Shown: in pieces, positions 8,425 to 15,975 of the stretch
Layout of the letters: the number at the start of each line of letters is the position of its first letter
How positions within the stretch are numbered: the first letter of the stretch is position 1
Assembly: GCA_029863305.1 (NCBI GenBank)
Contig: JAOTVR010000027.1
Span: 1 to 39,583 of the forward strand
Length of the DNA stretch: 39,583 nucleotides
Direction: 5' to 3'
Source: Gammaproteobacteria bacterium
GTDB taxonomy: Bacteria > Pseudomonadota > Gammaproteobacteria > Steroidobacterales > Woeseiaceae
Translations under genes and position numbers: made by a program
The notes under the pieces: generated by a model
What the model was told of the DNA's origin: nothing
Databases searched by the model: none
Seen by the model: the letters and a program-made list of their open reading frames with translations, nothing else

Positions 8425-9048
8425 TTGCCTGATCTGACCCCGGCATTTACCGCATATCTGGCCGGCTACTGCGTGGCTTGCGTCATTGCGGTTGCCTTGA
8501 TGTACCGAGAGCGTCGTACCTTGCTGCTGTTTCAGGCTATCTATCGACGCTACCTGTTCTCGCAGTGGAAGGTGCTGACGTTCGTCGTCGCCTCTGTGTC
8601 GATGATGGTGATTGCCCCTTATACGGGCGATCCGACCTGGGACTATGTCGATGCCGCGTTCATGTCGATACTCACCTATTTGACAGCACCCTGGGCCGTG
8701 GGAACGCTGTATCTGGCGATCAAAGGTCAGGCTACGGCGATTCACGCCTACATCGCCGTCTGCGTCTGGATGTTCTCGGTCAGTTGGGCATACGACGTCT
8801 ATATCCTGTTGATGTTCGGTTACTATCCGCCAACCTGGTTGCCGAACATCGTGCTCTCGTCGATTCTGTATTTCGCGGCCGGATTGATGTGGAATCTGCA
8901 GCGCAGGGAGGGACGCGGTGTGGTCTTCGGCTTTATGGAAGAGGGTTGGCCGGACACGCGCTATGAACTCGGATTTCTGCGCGTCGTCTGGTTCGCGTTG
9001 CCGATCATGATACTCGTAACTCTCATGATCGCGCCGTTTCTCTTTTGA
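8425..9048 (+). CDS. Integral membrane protein of unknown function (about 6 TM), TTG start
   Basis: 207 residues with roughly six hydrophobic segments (near residues 9-27, 47-65, 75-98, 107-130, 133-154 and 183-205). I recognise no family or catalytic motif. The only reasonable start is TTG at 8425, four bases after the GST stop, with AGG of the GST tail serving as a ribosome site about 7 bases away; this suggests translational coupling to the GST. It converges on the CigR-like gene with a 19-base gap. Inner-membrane location is likely; function unknown. Confidence 0.7.
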   Translation: MPDLTPAFTAYLAGYCVACVIAVALMYRERRTLLLFQAIYRRYLFSQWKVLTFVVASVSMMVIAPYTGDPTWDYVDAAFMSILTYLTAPWAVGTLYLAIKGQATAIHAYIAVCVWMFSVSWAYDVYILLMFGYYPPTWLPNIVLSSILYFAAGLMWNLQRREGRGVVFGFMEEGWPDTRYELGFLRVVWFALPIMILVTLMIAPFLF

Positions 9049-9067
9049 GGCCGGCGCAGCACCTTCA

Positions 9068-9463
9068 TCAACGCAGGATTGCATCCTCCAGCACGTCGTG
9101 AATGACTTGCGTGGCGATCTCGACGAGGAGAATCTTGCCGTCCAGCCTGACGCGTTCAAAGCCGTGCGGTGCCGGCGGCAACAGGGCGACCAGGCCATTG
9201 GGCAATACCTGCTTCGCGATGCCCGGCGGTAATGGCTTGCCGCGCTGCAAATTCTTCGCGATGCCGGGCGGCAGACCTTTCCTGCCTTTTCCTTTGCCTG
9301 GCTTTGTGCTGCTGTGGTCCCGGTAGTATGCGCGAATGATCGAGGCCTCGCCGTCGCTGAATACGACCTGCACACCAACCTCGCCCGCGCCGGATGGACC
9401 CGAAACAGCAAGCAGGATAGCCGCCACGAATCCAGTCAGGGTTATTTTCATCATCATTATCAT
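9068..9463 (-). CDS. Secreted CigR/RcnB-like small protein
   Basis: 131 residues with a signal peptide (hydrophobic FVAAILLAVSG, probable cleavage after SGAG), then a basic Lys/Gly-rich linker and two copies of a PPGIAK motif (GLPPGIAKNLQRGKPLPPGIA). The C-terminal stretch, ending TQVIHDVLEDAIL, is typical of the RcnB/CigR periplasmic family. Family members include the periplasmic RcnB and the CigR anti-virulence protein; the role here is unknown. The start is ambiguous: ATG at 9463 begins a run of Met codons, and ATG at 9451, with GGCGAG upstream, is equally plausible and gives a more usual MKITL start. It stands alone between convergent and divergent neighbours. Confidence 0.75.
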   Translation of the reverse strand: MIMMMKITLTGFVAAILLAVSGPSGAGEVGVQVVFSDGEASIIRAYYRDHSSTKPGKGKGRKGLPPGIAKNLQRGKPLPPGIAKQVLPNGLVALLPPAPHGFERVRLDGKILLVEIATQVIHDVLEDAILR

Positions 9464-9662
9464 CTCGCCGTCAGGAACAGGTATACCCTAAGCGCTGCGT
9501 TCGTCAGTGACGGTGACCGGGCTCACAAAAGGGAAAGCGCCACCAGCTTATGTCATATTCCGTGTGACGAATGCCGTGCTAGGCTTGAACCTCGGGGGGT
9601 AGTCAAATGAGTGCAGGTGTTTTCGCCAGATCAGGCGCAATCGCGTACGTGGACATGTGCCG

Positions 9663-9761
9663 ATGTTGCCGGAAGTGCCCGGACCGGTGATTTGGATCAT
9701 TGCATTGGGCCTGACAACGGTAGCCGTACTCAATGGCGACGGCGGAGAACAGGTCGCTTGA
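9663..9761 (+). CDS. Possible small membrane protein coupled to the outer-membrane protein gene
   Basis: An ATG frame of 32 residues with a single hydrophobic helix (VIWIIALGLTTVAVL) and a polar tail. Its TGA stop (9759-9761) overlaps the TTG start (9758) of the next gene as TTGA, the layout seen in translationally coupled pairs. GTG at 9657 is an alternative start in the same frame. Upstream, a strong GGGGGG ribosome site serves another short frame (ATG 9607 to TGA 9690, 27 residues) that overlaps this one, so the initiation route is unclear. No family recognised. Confidence 0.4.
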   Translation: MLPEVPGPVIWIIALGLTTVAVLNGDGGEQVA

Positions 9762-10468
9762 ATCGGGCGCTTGTTGTAATCGCAGCCGGATTGCTGTCTG
9801 CCTCTGCGAACGCGCAAGAGGGCGGTCGTCCAAAACTGATGGCCGATTTCAGCCTGTATCCGTACCAGAGCAGCGTGAAAGACGACGTCGATTTTACGAC
9901 GACGATCAATGCCAGGTTGCCGGGGCGATTCTCGTACTTCGGGTATGTCAATACCAGGGGTGTCGTTACTGACGGATCGGCGCGATTTGTGCGTTCTGAG
10001 CAGAACCTGCGTTATTCCCTGTCCGACAAGGTACCGCTAGACCTCAATTATCAGAGCGTGCTGATTCGTGGTGACGGCAACGATTTTTATCAAATAGGAC
10101 TTGGCTGGCGCGTGCATGACACGCCAGCCTGGCAGGACTTCTTTCGGCGAATCAATCTGACGTATCGTTTGACGTTTCACCTGAGACAATACTCGGTCGA
10201 CGATAACGATGCCTGGGCCATGGAGCATTTTTTTCGCATGACCTTTCCCGGCATCTCGGATCGTTTGTATTTAAGTGGTTTTCTCGACCAGACTTTCAAT
10301 CAGGATCTGCCCGATACACTGCCGCGCAATCCGATCGTGGCTGAAACCCAATTCGGCATGCGTATGTTCGATCGTTTCTACGCGATCGGCGAATACCGAA
10401 TCAATCAGAGGCGAGTGGGCGACGAACGCAATTTTGCCGTCGGCATCGAATACAAGTTTCGCTGGTAG
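9758..10468 (+). CDS. Outer-membrane beta-barrel protein, unknown function
   Basis: 236 residues from the TTG at 9758. It has a clean signal peptide (LNRALVVIAAG, cleavage after SANA-Q), then alternating-hydrophobicity strands rich in Tyr/Phe/Arg and a C-terminal aromatic end (EYKFRW) as barrel-assembly signals require. The size suggests 8-10 strands. No named family recognised. In-frame GTG at 9611 would put a 49-residue Arg-rich leader before the signal peptide, so I rejected it. AGG lies 4 bases before the TTG, and the start overlaps the stop of a candidate 32-residue gene. It converges on the GST gene at 10472 with a 3-base gap. Confidence 0.75.
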   Translation: MNRALVVIAAGLLSASANAQEGGRPKLMADFSLYPYQSSVKDDVDFTTTINARLPGRFSYFGYVNTRGVVTDGSARFVRSEQNLRYSLSDKVPLDLNYQSVLIRGDGNDFYQIGLGWRVHDTPAWQDFFRRINLTYRLTFHLRQYSVDDNDAWAMEHFFRMTFPGISDRLYLSGFLDQTFNQDLPDTLPRNPIVAETQFGMRMFDRFYAIGEYRINQRRVGDERNFAVGIEYKFRW

Positions 10469-10471
10469 ATC

Positions 10472-11302
10472 CTAGCCGGCGAGAGGACCGTAATTGTCGA
10501 TACCGTCGCCGCTGGCGCGGCGTTCATCCAGTATGGGCAGCGCCACGTCGAACAGGGGCTTCGGCTCCCAACCCTCGAGCGCTTCCCCGTAGCTCGGCCG
10601 CTGCGAGGCTATCGCGAACCAGCCGCTGAGTCGCGGATAACGATCGAGTGGCCAGCGCAGGACCTCAAAGCGATGGAAATTGGGCATCCAGGCGATATCG
10701 GCCAAACTGAACTGCTCGCCTGCCATCCATTTGCGGCCGTCTTCGAACACCTGTTCACACCGCAAGAAGTCATCGTGCGCCCGAGCAACCATGTCGTGGA
10801 TGCGCTCACGCGAGAAGCCGGCGCGGTACTCGCGATGAAATTCCTTGAGCCATTCGCTGTGCAGGCCGTTCATGAGTTTCTGAAACGTCTCATCGGACGG
10901 TCTCGGCCCATGCTGAAACAGGAATTCGAAAGTGCAATATTTGAGCGCGAGTTGCGCCCCGTCGGCGCGTTCGAGCGCCGCTGCGATCTCGCTTTCAAGG
11001 TGGTGAGGGCGAAGCGAACCATCGCCGAAGGTGGCGTCCAGATACGCGATGATATCCACGGAATTGATGACCAGCGTACCGTCGTGAATGAGCGCAGGTA
11101 CGACGCCATCGGGATGAATCTGATGGTATTCCTCGGTCGCATGTTCTGCAGCTTGCAGATTGACCAGGTGACTTACGTAGTCGAGCCCAAGTTCGCTCAG
11201 CGTAATCCGGCAGCGCTGCGAGCAATTGGACATGCCACCGTGCCACAAATGCAGTCCTTTTAACTGCTTGAGATCCCCGCGTCCTGGTTCGATGATCGGC
11301 AT
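10472..11302 (-). CDS. Glutathione S-transferase family protein, extended
   Basis: 276 residues, longer than a typical GST of about 210. The N-terminal thioredoxin-like fold has WHGGMSNCSQRCRITLSEL (catalytic Ser/Cys region), DGVVPALIHDG with the cis-proline, and INSVDIIAYLD. The C-terminal helical domain ends with FSLADIAWMPNFHR. The ATG at 11302 lies 2 bases after the stop of the dehydrogenase gene, with GGAG 8 bases upstream, so it is the third gene of a GntR-dehydrogenase-GST operon. A glutathione-dependent isomerase or dehalogenase-like step in the same catabolic pathway is possible but unproven. Confidence 0.85.
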   Translation of the reverse strand: MPIIEPGRGDLKQLKGLHLWHGGMSNCSQRCRITLSELGLDYVSHLVNLQAAEHATEEYHQIHPDGVVPALIHDGTLVINSVDIIAYLDATFGDGSLRPHHLESEIAAALERADGAQLALKYCTFEFLFQHGPRPSDETFQKLMNGLHSEWLKEFHREYRAGFSRERIHDMVARAHDDFLRCEQVFEDGRKWMAGEQFSLADIAWMPNFHRFEVLRWPLDRYPRLSGWFAIASQRPSYGEALEGWEPKPLFDVALPILDERRASGDGIDNYGPLAG

Positions 11303-11304
11303 GT

Positions 11305-12189
11305 CTATTTCTCCAGTCCGCTGGCGCGGGCCTGTTCCAGTGCCATGACCGCCCAGTCCAGATGACCTTCACCGCGTTCGATGGCGCTTTTCAGGTAGTC
11401 CCGCCAGATATGCGCGCTTGGCAGCGGCACATCGACCGTCGCGGCTGCCTCGAGGGCCAGATCCGCATCCTTGACACCAATCAGGGCGGTGGCGCCATGC
11501 GAATCCCAGTTCTTGTCAACAATCATCTTGCCGTAAACCTCGTACGCCGGTGCTGCGAATAATCCTTGCGTCATGACCTCGAAAAACAGCTTCGGTTCGA
11601 CTCCCAGTTTCTCGACAAGCGACAGGGCTTCTCCCATCGTTTCGATCGCGCAACCGAGGACGAAGTTGTTGGCAATTTTGACCGCGGCTGCCGCCTGCGG
11701 GGAATCGCCCGCTCTGAACGTCTGTTGGCCGATAACCTCGAGCAATGGCAACACCTTCTCGATCGCATCGGCGGGCCCGGCCGGCACAAGCTTCAACAGT
11801 CCCTGTGCGGCAAGATCGGGGCGTCCCAGCACGGGGCAGGCAATGAAGGTCTGATGCGCGTCCTTGTGTGCCTGTGCGGCGGCGTTGATCGCCGGAACAC
11901 CGTGGGTGCCGCTGGCCATGTGAATGCATGACGTCGACATACCTTTCAGCAGGCCGCCGTCTCCCTGCAGGACGCTCTTGAGTGTCTGGTCGCTCGGCAA
12001 CATCGATATCACGACGTCGCGATCAACGGTCGCGGCAGCGGGCGAAGCGACGGCAGCCGCACCATTTTTTTCCAGGCTCGCCGTTTGACCGGGCACCGGA
12101 TCCGAGACCAGCAAGTCGTGTCCCGCGGCCAGAATACGACCGGCCATACCCTGACCCATGCGACCCAGGCCTATGAAACCAACCTTCAT
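11305..12189 (-). CDS. Beta-hydroxyacid dehydrogenase (3-hydroxyisobutyrate dehydrogenase family)
   Basis: 294 residues, the usual length. The N-terminal Rossmann motif is GFIGLGRMGQGMAGR with acidic Asp in LLVSDP, suggesting NAD(H) preference. The substrate segment IACPVLGRPDLA corresponds to the APVxGRPxxA variant of the family. The catalytic Lys lies in KIANNF, followed by the dimerising helical domain. It oxidises or reduces a beta-hydroxyacid or related semialdehyde in the cytoplasm. The start ATG at 12189 has GAGG 8 bases upstream. It follows the GntR regulator gene by 16 bases on the same strand and precedes a GST by 2 bases. Substrate may be the acid imported by the adjacent TRAP transporter (inference). 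Confidence 0.9.
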   Translation of the reverse strand: MKVGFIGLGRMGQGMAGRILAAGHDLLVSDPVPGQTASLEKNGAAAVASPAAATVDRDVVISMLPSDQTLKSVLQGDGGLLKGMSTSCIHMASGTHGVPAINAAAQAHKDAHQTFIACPVLGRPDLAAQGLLKLVPAGPADAIEKVLPLLEVIGQQTFRAGDSPQAAAAVKIANNFVLGCAIETMGEALSLVEKLGVEPKLFFEVMTQGLFAAPAYEVYGKMIVDKNWDSHGATALIGVKDADLALEAAATVDVPLPSAHIWRDYLKSAIERGEGHLDWAVMALEQARASGLEK

Positions 12190-12205
12190 GTCAGTGTCCT
12201 CGGAA

Positions 12206-12919
12206 TCAGTCGAAGTGACCGGTGTCGATGAGGATCTGGGACGTCACCGTGTAGTGCTTCTTGAGCAACTCGACCGCCTTGCTGGTCTGGCGATTCAGCA
12301 CCGCCTCCTGCAACTGCTGGTGTTCCTCGAGCTCGTGTCGGTCGCGATATTCGACGACTTCGGCGAGGTTACGGTAGCGAAACGTGCGTTGGTGTAACTC
12401 AGTGCAAAAGTCCATCAACATGCTCGAATTGCAGGCCGAAATCAGTGCCAGGTGAAATTCGCGATGATGCTCTTCCCATTCCGCGGAGGTGCTCTTGGCC
12501 GACTCCTCGTTACTGCGCGCGGCTCGGGCAAGCCAGTGAAACGCCAGGACGATACGCTCCTCCCAGTCGCTGTTACCGTTGGCGATGGACTCTCTCAGAG
12601 CGATTTCTTCGAGCCAACAGCGCGTCCGCGTGAGTTCCAGCAATTCTTCATTGCTTGCCTCGGGCACGCGAAAGCCACGGTTCTCCTCACGAACCACCAT
12701 GCCGTTGGCCGAAAGACGATTCAAGGCCTCACGCAGCGGGCTGTTGCCCGTGTCGTAACGCTCGATCAGGTCCTTGAGCCGCAACTTGAGCCCGGGCTTG
12801 AGTTTGCCGGTCAAAATATCCGCCTGCAGGCGGTCATAGACGGTCGATGCTCGCGTGGAATTGCGGTCCTTGCCGTTGCCCGAGGGAGATTCTGAGTCTG
12901 TTTTTGGCATATATCGCAT
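12206..12919 (-). CDS. GntR-family transcriptional regulator (FadR/FCD subfamily)
   Basis: 237 residues. The winged helix-turn-helix spans about residues 25-90, with YDRLQADILTGKLKPG and SPLREALNRLSANG as the typical GntR signature. The C-terminal all-helical FCD domain carries His/Glu residues (EEHHREFHLAL, ELEEHQQLQEAV) that usually bind a metal and a carboxylate ligand. It is transcribed divergently from the TRAP transporter genes and leads the dehydrogenase/GST operon, so it probably controls both directions in response to an organic acid. Neither ATG 12919 nor in-frame ATG 12910 has a clear ribosome site. Confidence 0.88.
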   Translation of the reverse strand: MRYMPKTDSESPSGNGKDRNSTRASTVYDRLQADILTGKLKPGLKLRLKDLIERYDTGNSPLREALNRLSANGMVVREENRGFRVPEASNEELLELTRTRCWLEEIALRESIANGNSDWEERIVLAFHWLARAARSNEESAKSTSAEWEEHHREFHLALISACNSSMLMDFCTELHQRTFRYRNLAEVVEYRDRHELEEHQQLQEAVLNRQTSKAVELLKKHYTVTSQILIDTGHFD

Positions 12920-13020
12920 GAATTTCGATTTGTTGGGCTTTATCTTACTTTCATCGATATTATTTGTATAGCGCTACCGAGGCCGTTAGTATCTCGACTG
13001 GCTAAAAGAACAGTCAATTC
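12920..13020. promoter_or_regulatory. Divergent control region of the GntR operon and TRAP genes
   Basis: A 101-base AT-rich gap between divergent genes. It contains the perfect 8-base palindrome TAGCGCTA (12969-12976) and ATCGAT (12953-12958). Divergent placement of an FCD-type GntR gene makes an operator here likely, but I cannot identify the operator itself with confidence. Confidence 0.4.
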
Positions 13021-14103
13021 ATGCTGAAACGTTCGCAACACGTCGCTATGGCCGGGCTTATGCTGATTCTCGGCGGGCAGCCCGCCGCCGCCGGGGACAA
13101 GAATCCGGAAGTCATACCGCTGATCGCGGTCGATTCCTACGCCACCACGGCATTATGGACGCTGGTGTTCGTCGAGTATTTCATACCGGAGGTCGACCGC
13201 AGACTTGCCGCAACCGGCAACTACCGGATTCGCTGGAATAAGGCGTTTGGCGGGACGATCGCGAAAACGCGCGGCGTTCTCGACTCGCTGCAATACGATC
13301 TTGCCGATCTCGGCATCGTCACTACGCCGTATCACCCCGACAAAGTGCCGTTTCATAATCTTCCTTACGCCACTCCGCTGGTCACCTCGGACATCGGGCT
13401 CGCCGCCCGGACCATGTCTCAGCTCGTGGACAAGTACCCGGTCCTGGCCGAACAGTGGCGGCATCATCGACTTGTTTTCCTGACGACCGCTGGCTCGATC
13501 GACACCTATCAGGTGTTTACGAACTACGAGGTGAGAACGCTCGATGATTTCAATGGTCGCAAGATCGCGGGCGTAGGCCTGAATCTTCGTCTTCTGACCG
13601 GACTCGATGCATCGCCTGTCAACAGTGGCATCAGCGATTGGTATAACAACCTCGCTACGGGACTCATCGATGGTCTTATCGGCTGGATTGAAGGCAGCAT
13701 CGCCTACCGGCTGTACGAGGTTGCGCCGTACATGGTCGATGTGCGGCTCGGCGCCGTGCCCACAAAATCCGTCGTCGTCAATGAACGCACCTGGGGACGA
13801 CTGCCGCAGGAGGTAAAGACCGTGCTGCTGGAGGTTGCGGCCGACTACCGTGACGAGCTCGCGCGTGAGACGGATCGCCGGGCGGCCCGAAGCACGCAGC
13901 AGTATCTGGGTTTTGGTGGCACTATCCTCACGCTTGACGACGAGCAGCGCCGCGCCTGGGCGATGGGACTGCCGAACATTGCGAAAGAGTGGGCCGACGA
14001 CATGGAGGAGCGCGGAATGCCAGGTCACGACATCTTGCGCGACTACATGGACATCATGCGCGCCAACGACCAGCCCATCATGCGTCATTGGGACAGGGAG
14101 TAG
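13021..14103 (+). CDS. dctP: TRAP transporter substrate-binding protein (DctP family)
   Basis: 360 residues with a signal peptide (LMLILGGQPAAA), exported to the periplasm to deliver a solute to the DctQM permease. Family features are DLADLGIVTT, the LDDFNGRKI strand and NNLATGLIDGLIG, corresponding to the xALqtGxvDG signature. The Arg that binds the ligand carboxylate in most DctP proteins (in a KxR motif) is replaced: KIAGVGLNLR has Ala183, the nearest Arg being 190. This may mean an altered ligand or binding mode. The ribosome site before ATG 13021 is weak. First gene of a four-gene operon (PQM and CoA-transferase). Confidence 0.9.
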   Translation: MLKRSQHVAMAGLMLILGGQPAAAGDKNPEVIPLIAVDSYATTALWTLVFVEYFIPEVDRRLAATGNYRIRWNKAFGGTIAKTRGVLDSLQYDLADLGIVTTPYHPDKVPFHNLPYATPLVTSDIGLAARTMSQLVDKYPVLAEQWRHHRLVFLTTAGSIDTYQVFTNYEVRTLDDFNGRKIAGVGLNLRLLTGLDASPVNSGISDWYNNLATGLIDGLIGWIEGSIAYRLYEVAPYMVDVRLGAVPTKSVVVNERTWGRLPQEVKTVLLEVAADYRDELARETDRRAARSTQQYLGFGGTILTLDDEQRRAWAMGLPNIAKEWADDMEERGMPGHDILRDYMDIMRANDQPIMRHWDRE

Positions 14104-14105
14104 TC

Positions 14106-14636
14106 GTGTCCGAACCGGGAAATTTCATCGCGCGCGCGTTCTCAAAGTTTGTTACTACGCTGAGCAGCATCGGCGGGATTTTGATTTTTGCGATGATCGT
14201 CTTGATCAACCTCGATGTTTTTTCCCGATTTCTGTTCAATGCACCCATTGACGGCGTAACTGAACTGGTTGAACTGTCTATTGTTGCCATCGTTTTTCTG
14301 CAGCTCGGCGATGCGGTGCGCAATGGCCGTCTGACGCGTTCCGACGGTCTGTACGGCAGAATTCAGCTGCGGCGTCCGCGCATCGGCCATATTCTCGGCG
14401 CGCTGTTCGATCTGGCCGGCGCTGCGTTTTTTATTACGATCATCGCTGGCTCTGTCCCGCGCTTAATCGATGCCTGGGAGCGTGGTTACTATTCGGGCAA
14501 TCGAGGCATATTCGTCGTACCGGTCTGGCCCGTGCGCCTGATACTGGTCATCGGTGCTGTAACCGTCGTAGTGGTATTCCTCGGCCTGATGTGGCGGCAC
14601 CTTGCGGCGCTGCGCAGCAGGGATGACCTGCAGTGA
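14106..14636 (+). CDS. dctQ: TRAP transporter small permease (DctQ family)
   Basis: 176 residues with four predicted transmembrane helices (ILIFAMIVLINLDVFSRFLF, the VELSIVAIVFLQLGDAV region, ALFDLAGAAFFITIIAG and VRLILVIGAVTVVVVFLG), which is the DctQ topology. The GTG start at 14106 lies 2 bases after the dctP stop, with GGGAG 5 bases upstream. Its stop overlaps the start of dctM. It forms the inner-membrane complex with DctM. Confidence 0.92.
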   Translation: MSEPGNFIARAFSKFVTTLSSIGGILIFAMIVLINLDVFSRFLFNAPIDGVTELVELSIVAIVFLQLGDAVRNGRLTRSDGLYGRIQLRRPRIGHILGALFDLAGAAFFITIIAGSVPRLIDAWERGYYSGNRGIFVVPVWPVRLILVIGAVTVVVVFLGLMWRHLAALRSRDDLQ

Positions 14637-15952
14637 CGGGTACTGAAGTCGGCCTGTTTTCCGTTGTCGCCATTCTGGTTCTGATCTACGCGGGGATGTA
14701 CGTGCCCGTCGCGCTCGGCCTGGTGTCGTTCTCAGCGGTTTGGTATTTGCGTGGCGGCCTGGAGGCACCGATATATCTCGTAACGCTGGCAGCCTCGAAT
14801 AGCCTCGAGGACTACATTTTCGGCGTGATTCCGCTGTTCGTCGTGATGGGTCTCGTTGTCAGTCACGCCGGAATGGGGCGTGACATCTATCAGGTTGCGA
14901 ATCAGCTGCTACGGAAAGTTCGTGGCGGTCTCGGTGTTGCAACTGTCGCCGCTAACGCCGCGTTCGCCGCGATCACCGGCGTTAGCATTGCTTCCGCTTC
15001 CGTCTTTACACGGGTCGCGGTTCCGGAAATGATGCGTTTCGGGTACACACCACGGTTTGCCGTCGGCGTAGTAGCGGGCAGTTCTGTGCTCGGCATGCTG
15101 ATTCCGCCGAGCGTCATGTTGATCATCTACGCGATCATCACCGAACAATCCGTCGCCGCTCTGTTCAAGGCAGGTATTATTCCGGGGATCATCCTCGCGC
15201 TTGCCTACATCGTTGCGATCGTGGTCATGGCGACATTCTTCAGAAAGTTTGTCGGTGGCCAGGAAAAGGCCGATATTGAAGCGGCGGCTCTGGAGAATTT
15301 CACGGCAGCGCAGCTGCTCGCCAAGACGGCTCCCCTGGTCATTCTCGTCCTGCTCGTTCTCGGCGGTATTTACGGCGGCGTGTTTACGCCAACAGAGGCC
15401 GGGGCTGTCGGTGCGCTCGGCGCGTTGATCATTGCGATCGCCAAACGCGCGCTGGATCGCAAGGTGCTGTGGAAAGTACTGGTCGAAGCGGGGCACATCG
15501 TTGCATCGATTCTGATGCTCATCGTGGCGGCGACGATGTACAGCCGCATGCTGGGTATATCCGGGTTACCGAATGATCTGGGTGAGTGGATTGCCGGCGC
15601 GAACCTCGGCCTTTACGGCATTCTGACGATCTACGTCATCGTGTTGATCGTGCTCGGAACGATTCTCGACACGACGTCGATCATTCTGATCATGGTGCCG
15701 CTGTTCCTGCCGGTTATGGCGCCGTTCAATGTCGATCTCGTCTGGTTCGGCATCATCACCATCGTCGGTGCCGAGATCGGTCTGCTGACACCGCCTTTGG
15801 GCATATCCTGCTACGTGATCAAGTCTACGCTGCACGACGACCGCATAAGTCTGTACGATATTTTTGCCGGCGCATTCCCGTTTGCGGTCATCATGCTGCT
15901 CGTGCTGGTTCTGTTGATCGCGTTCCCGGGACTGAGCTTGTACCTGGTTTAA
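14633..15952 (+). CDS. dctM: TRAP transporter large permease (DctM family)
   Basis: 439 residues, mostly hydrophobic with about 12 helices, the normal DctM size. Family signatures include VIPLFVVMGLVVSHAG, FAAITGVSIASASVF, PPSVMLIIYAIITEQS, GGVFTPTEAGAVGA and LLTPPLGISCYVIK. It carries the Na+-coupled solute path. The GTG start at 14633 overlaps the dctQ stop (GTGA). A CoA-transferase gene follows after 23 bases. Confidence 0.94.
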   Translation: MTGTEVGLFSVVAILVLIYAGMYVPVALGLVSFSAVWYLRGGLEAPIYLVTLAASNSLEDYIFGVIPLFVVMGLVVSHAGMGRDIYQVANQLLRKVRGGLGVATVAANAAFAAITGVSIASASVFTRVAVPEMMRFGYTPRFAVGVVAGSSVLGMLIPPSVMLIIYAIITEQSVAALFKAGIIPGIILALAYIVAIVVMATFFRKFVGGQEKADIEAAALENFTAAQLLAKTAPLVILVLLVLGGIYGGVFTPTEAGAVGALGALIIAIAKRALDRKVLWKVLVEAGHIVASILMLIVAATMYSRMLGISGLPNDLGEWIAGANLGLYGILTIYVIVLIVLGTILDTTSIILIMVPLFLPVMAPFNVDLVWFGIITIVGAEIGLLTPPLGISCYVIKSTLHDDRISLYDIFAGAFPFAVIMLLVLVLLIAFPGLSLYLV

Positions 15953-15975
15953 TCGGAACATTCCTGGAGACGATC

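Noticed and set aside
13153..14088. Long minus-strand frame opposite dctP (311 codons)
   Set aside because: It is a shadow of the binding-protein gene, with no family features.
15586..15975. Upstream extension of the CoA-transferase frame into dctM
   Set aside because: It is Arg/His-rich and out of frame with dctM, and the family starts at the LEGTVVLDLSR region; GTG 15976 has a good ribosome site.
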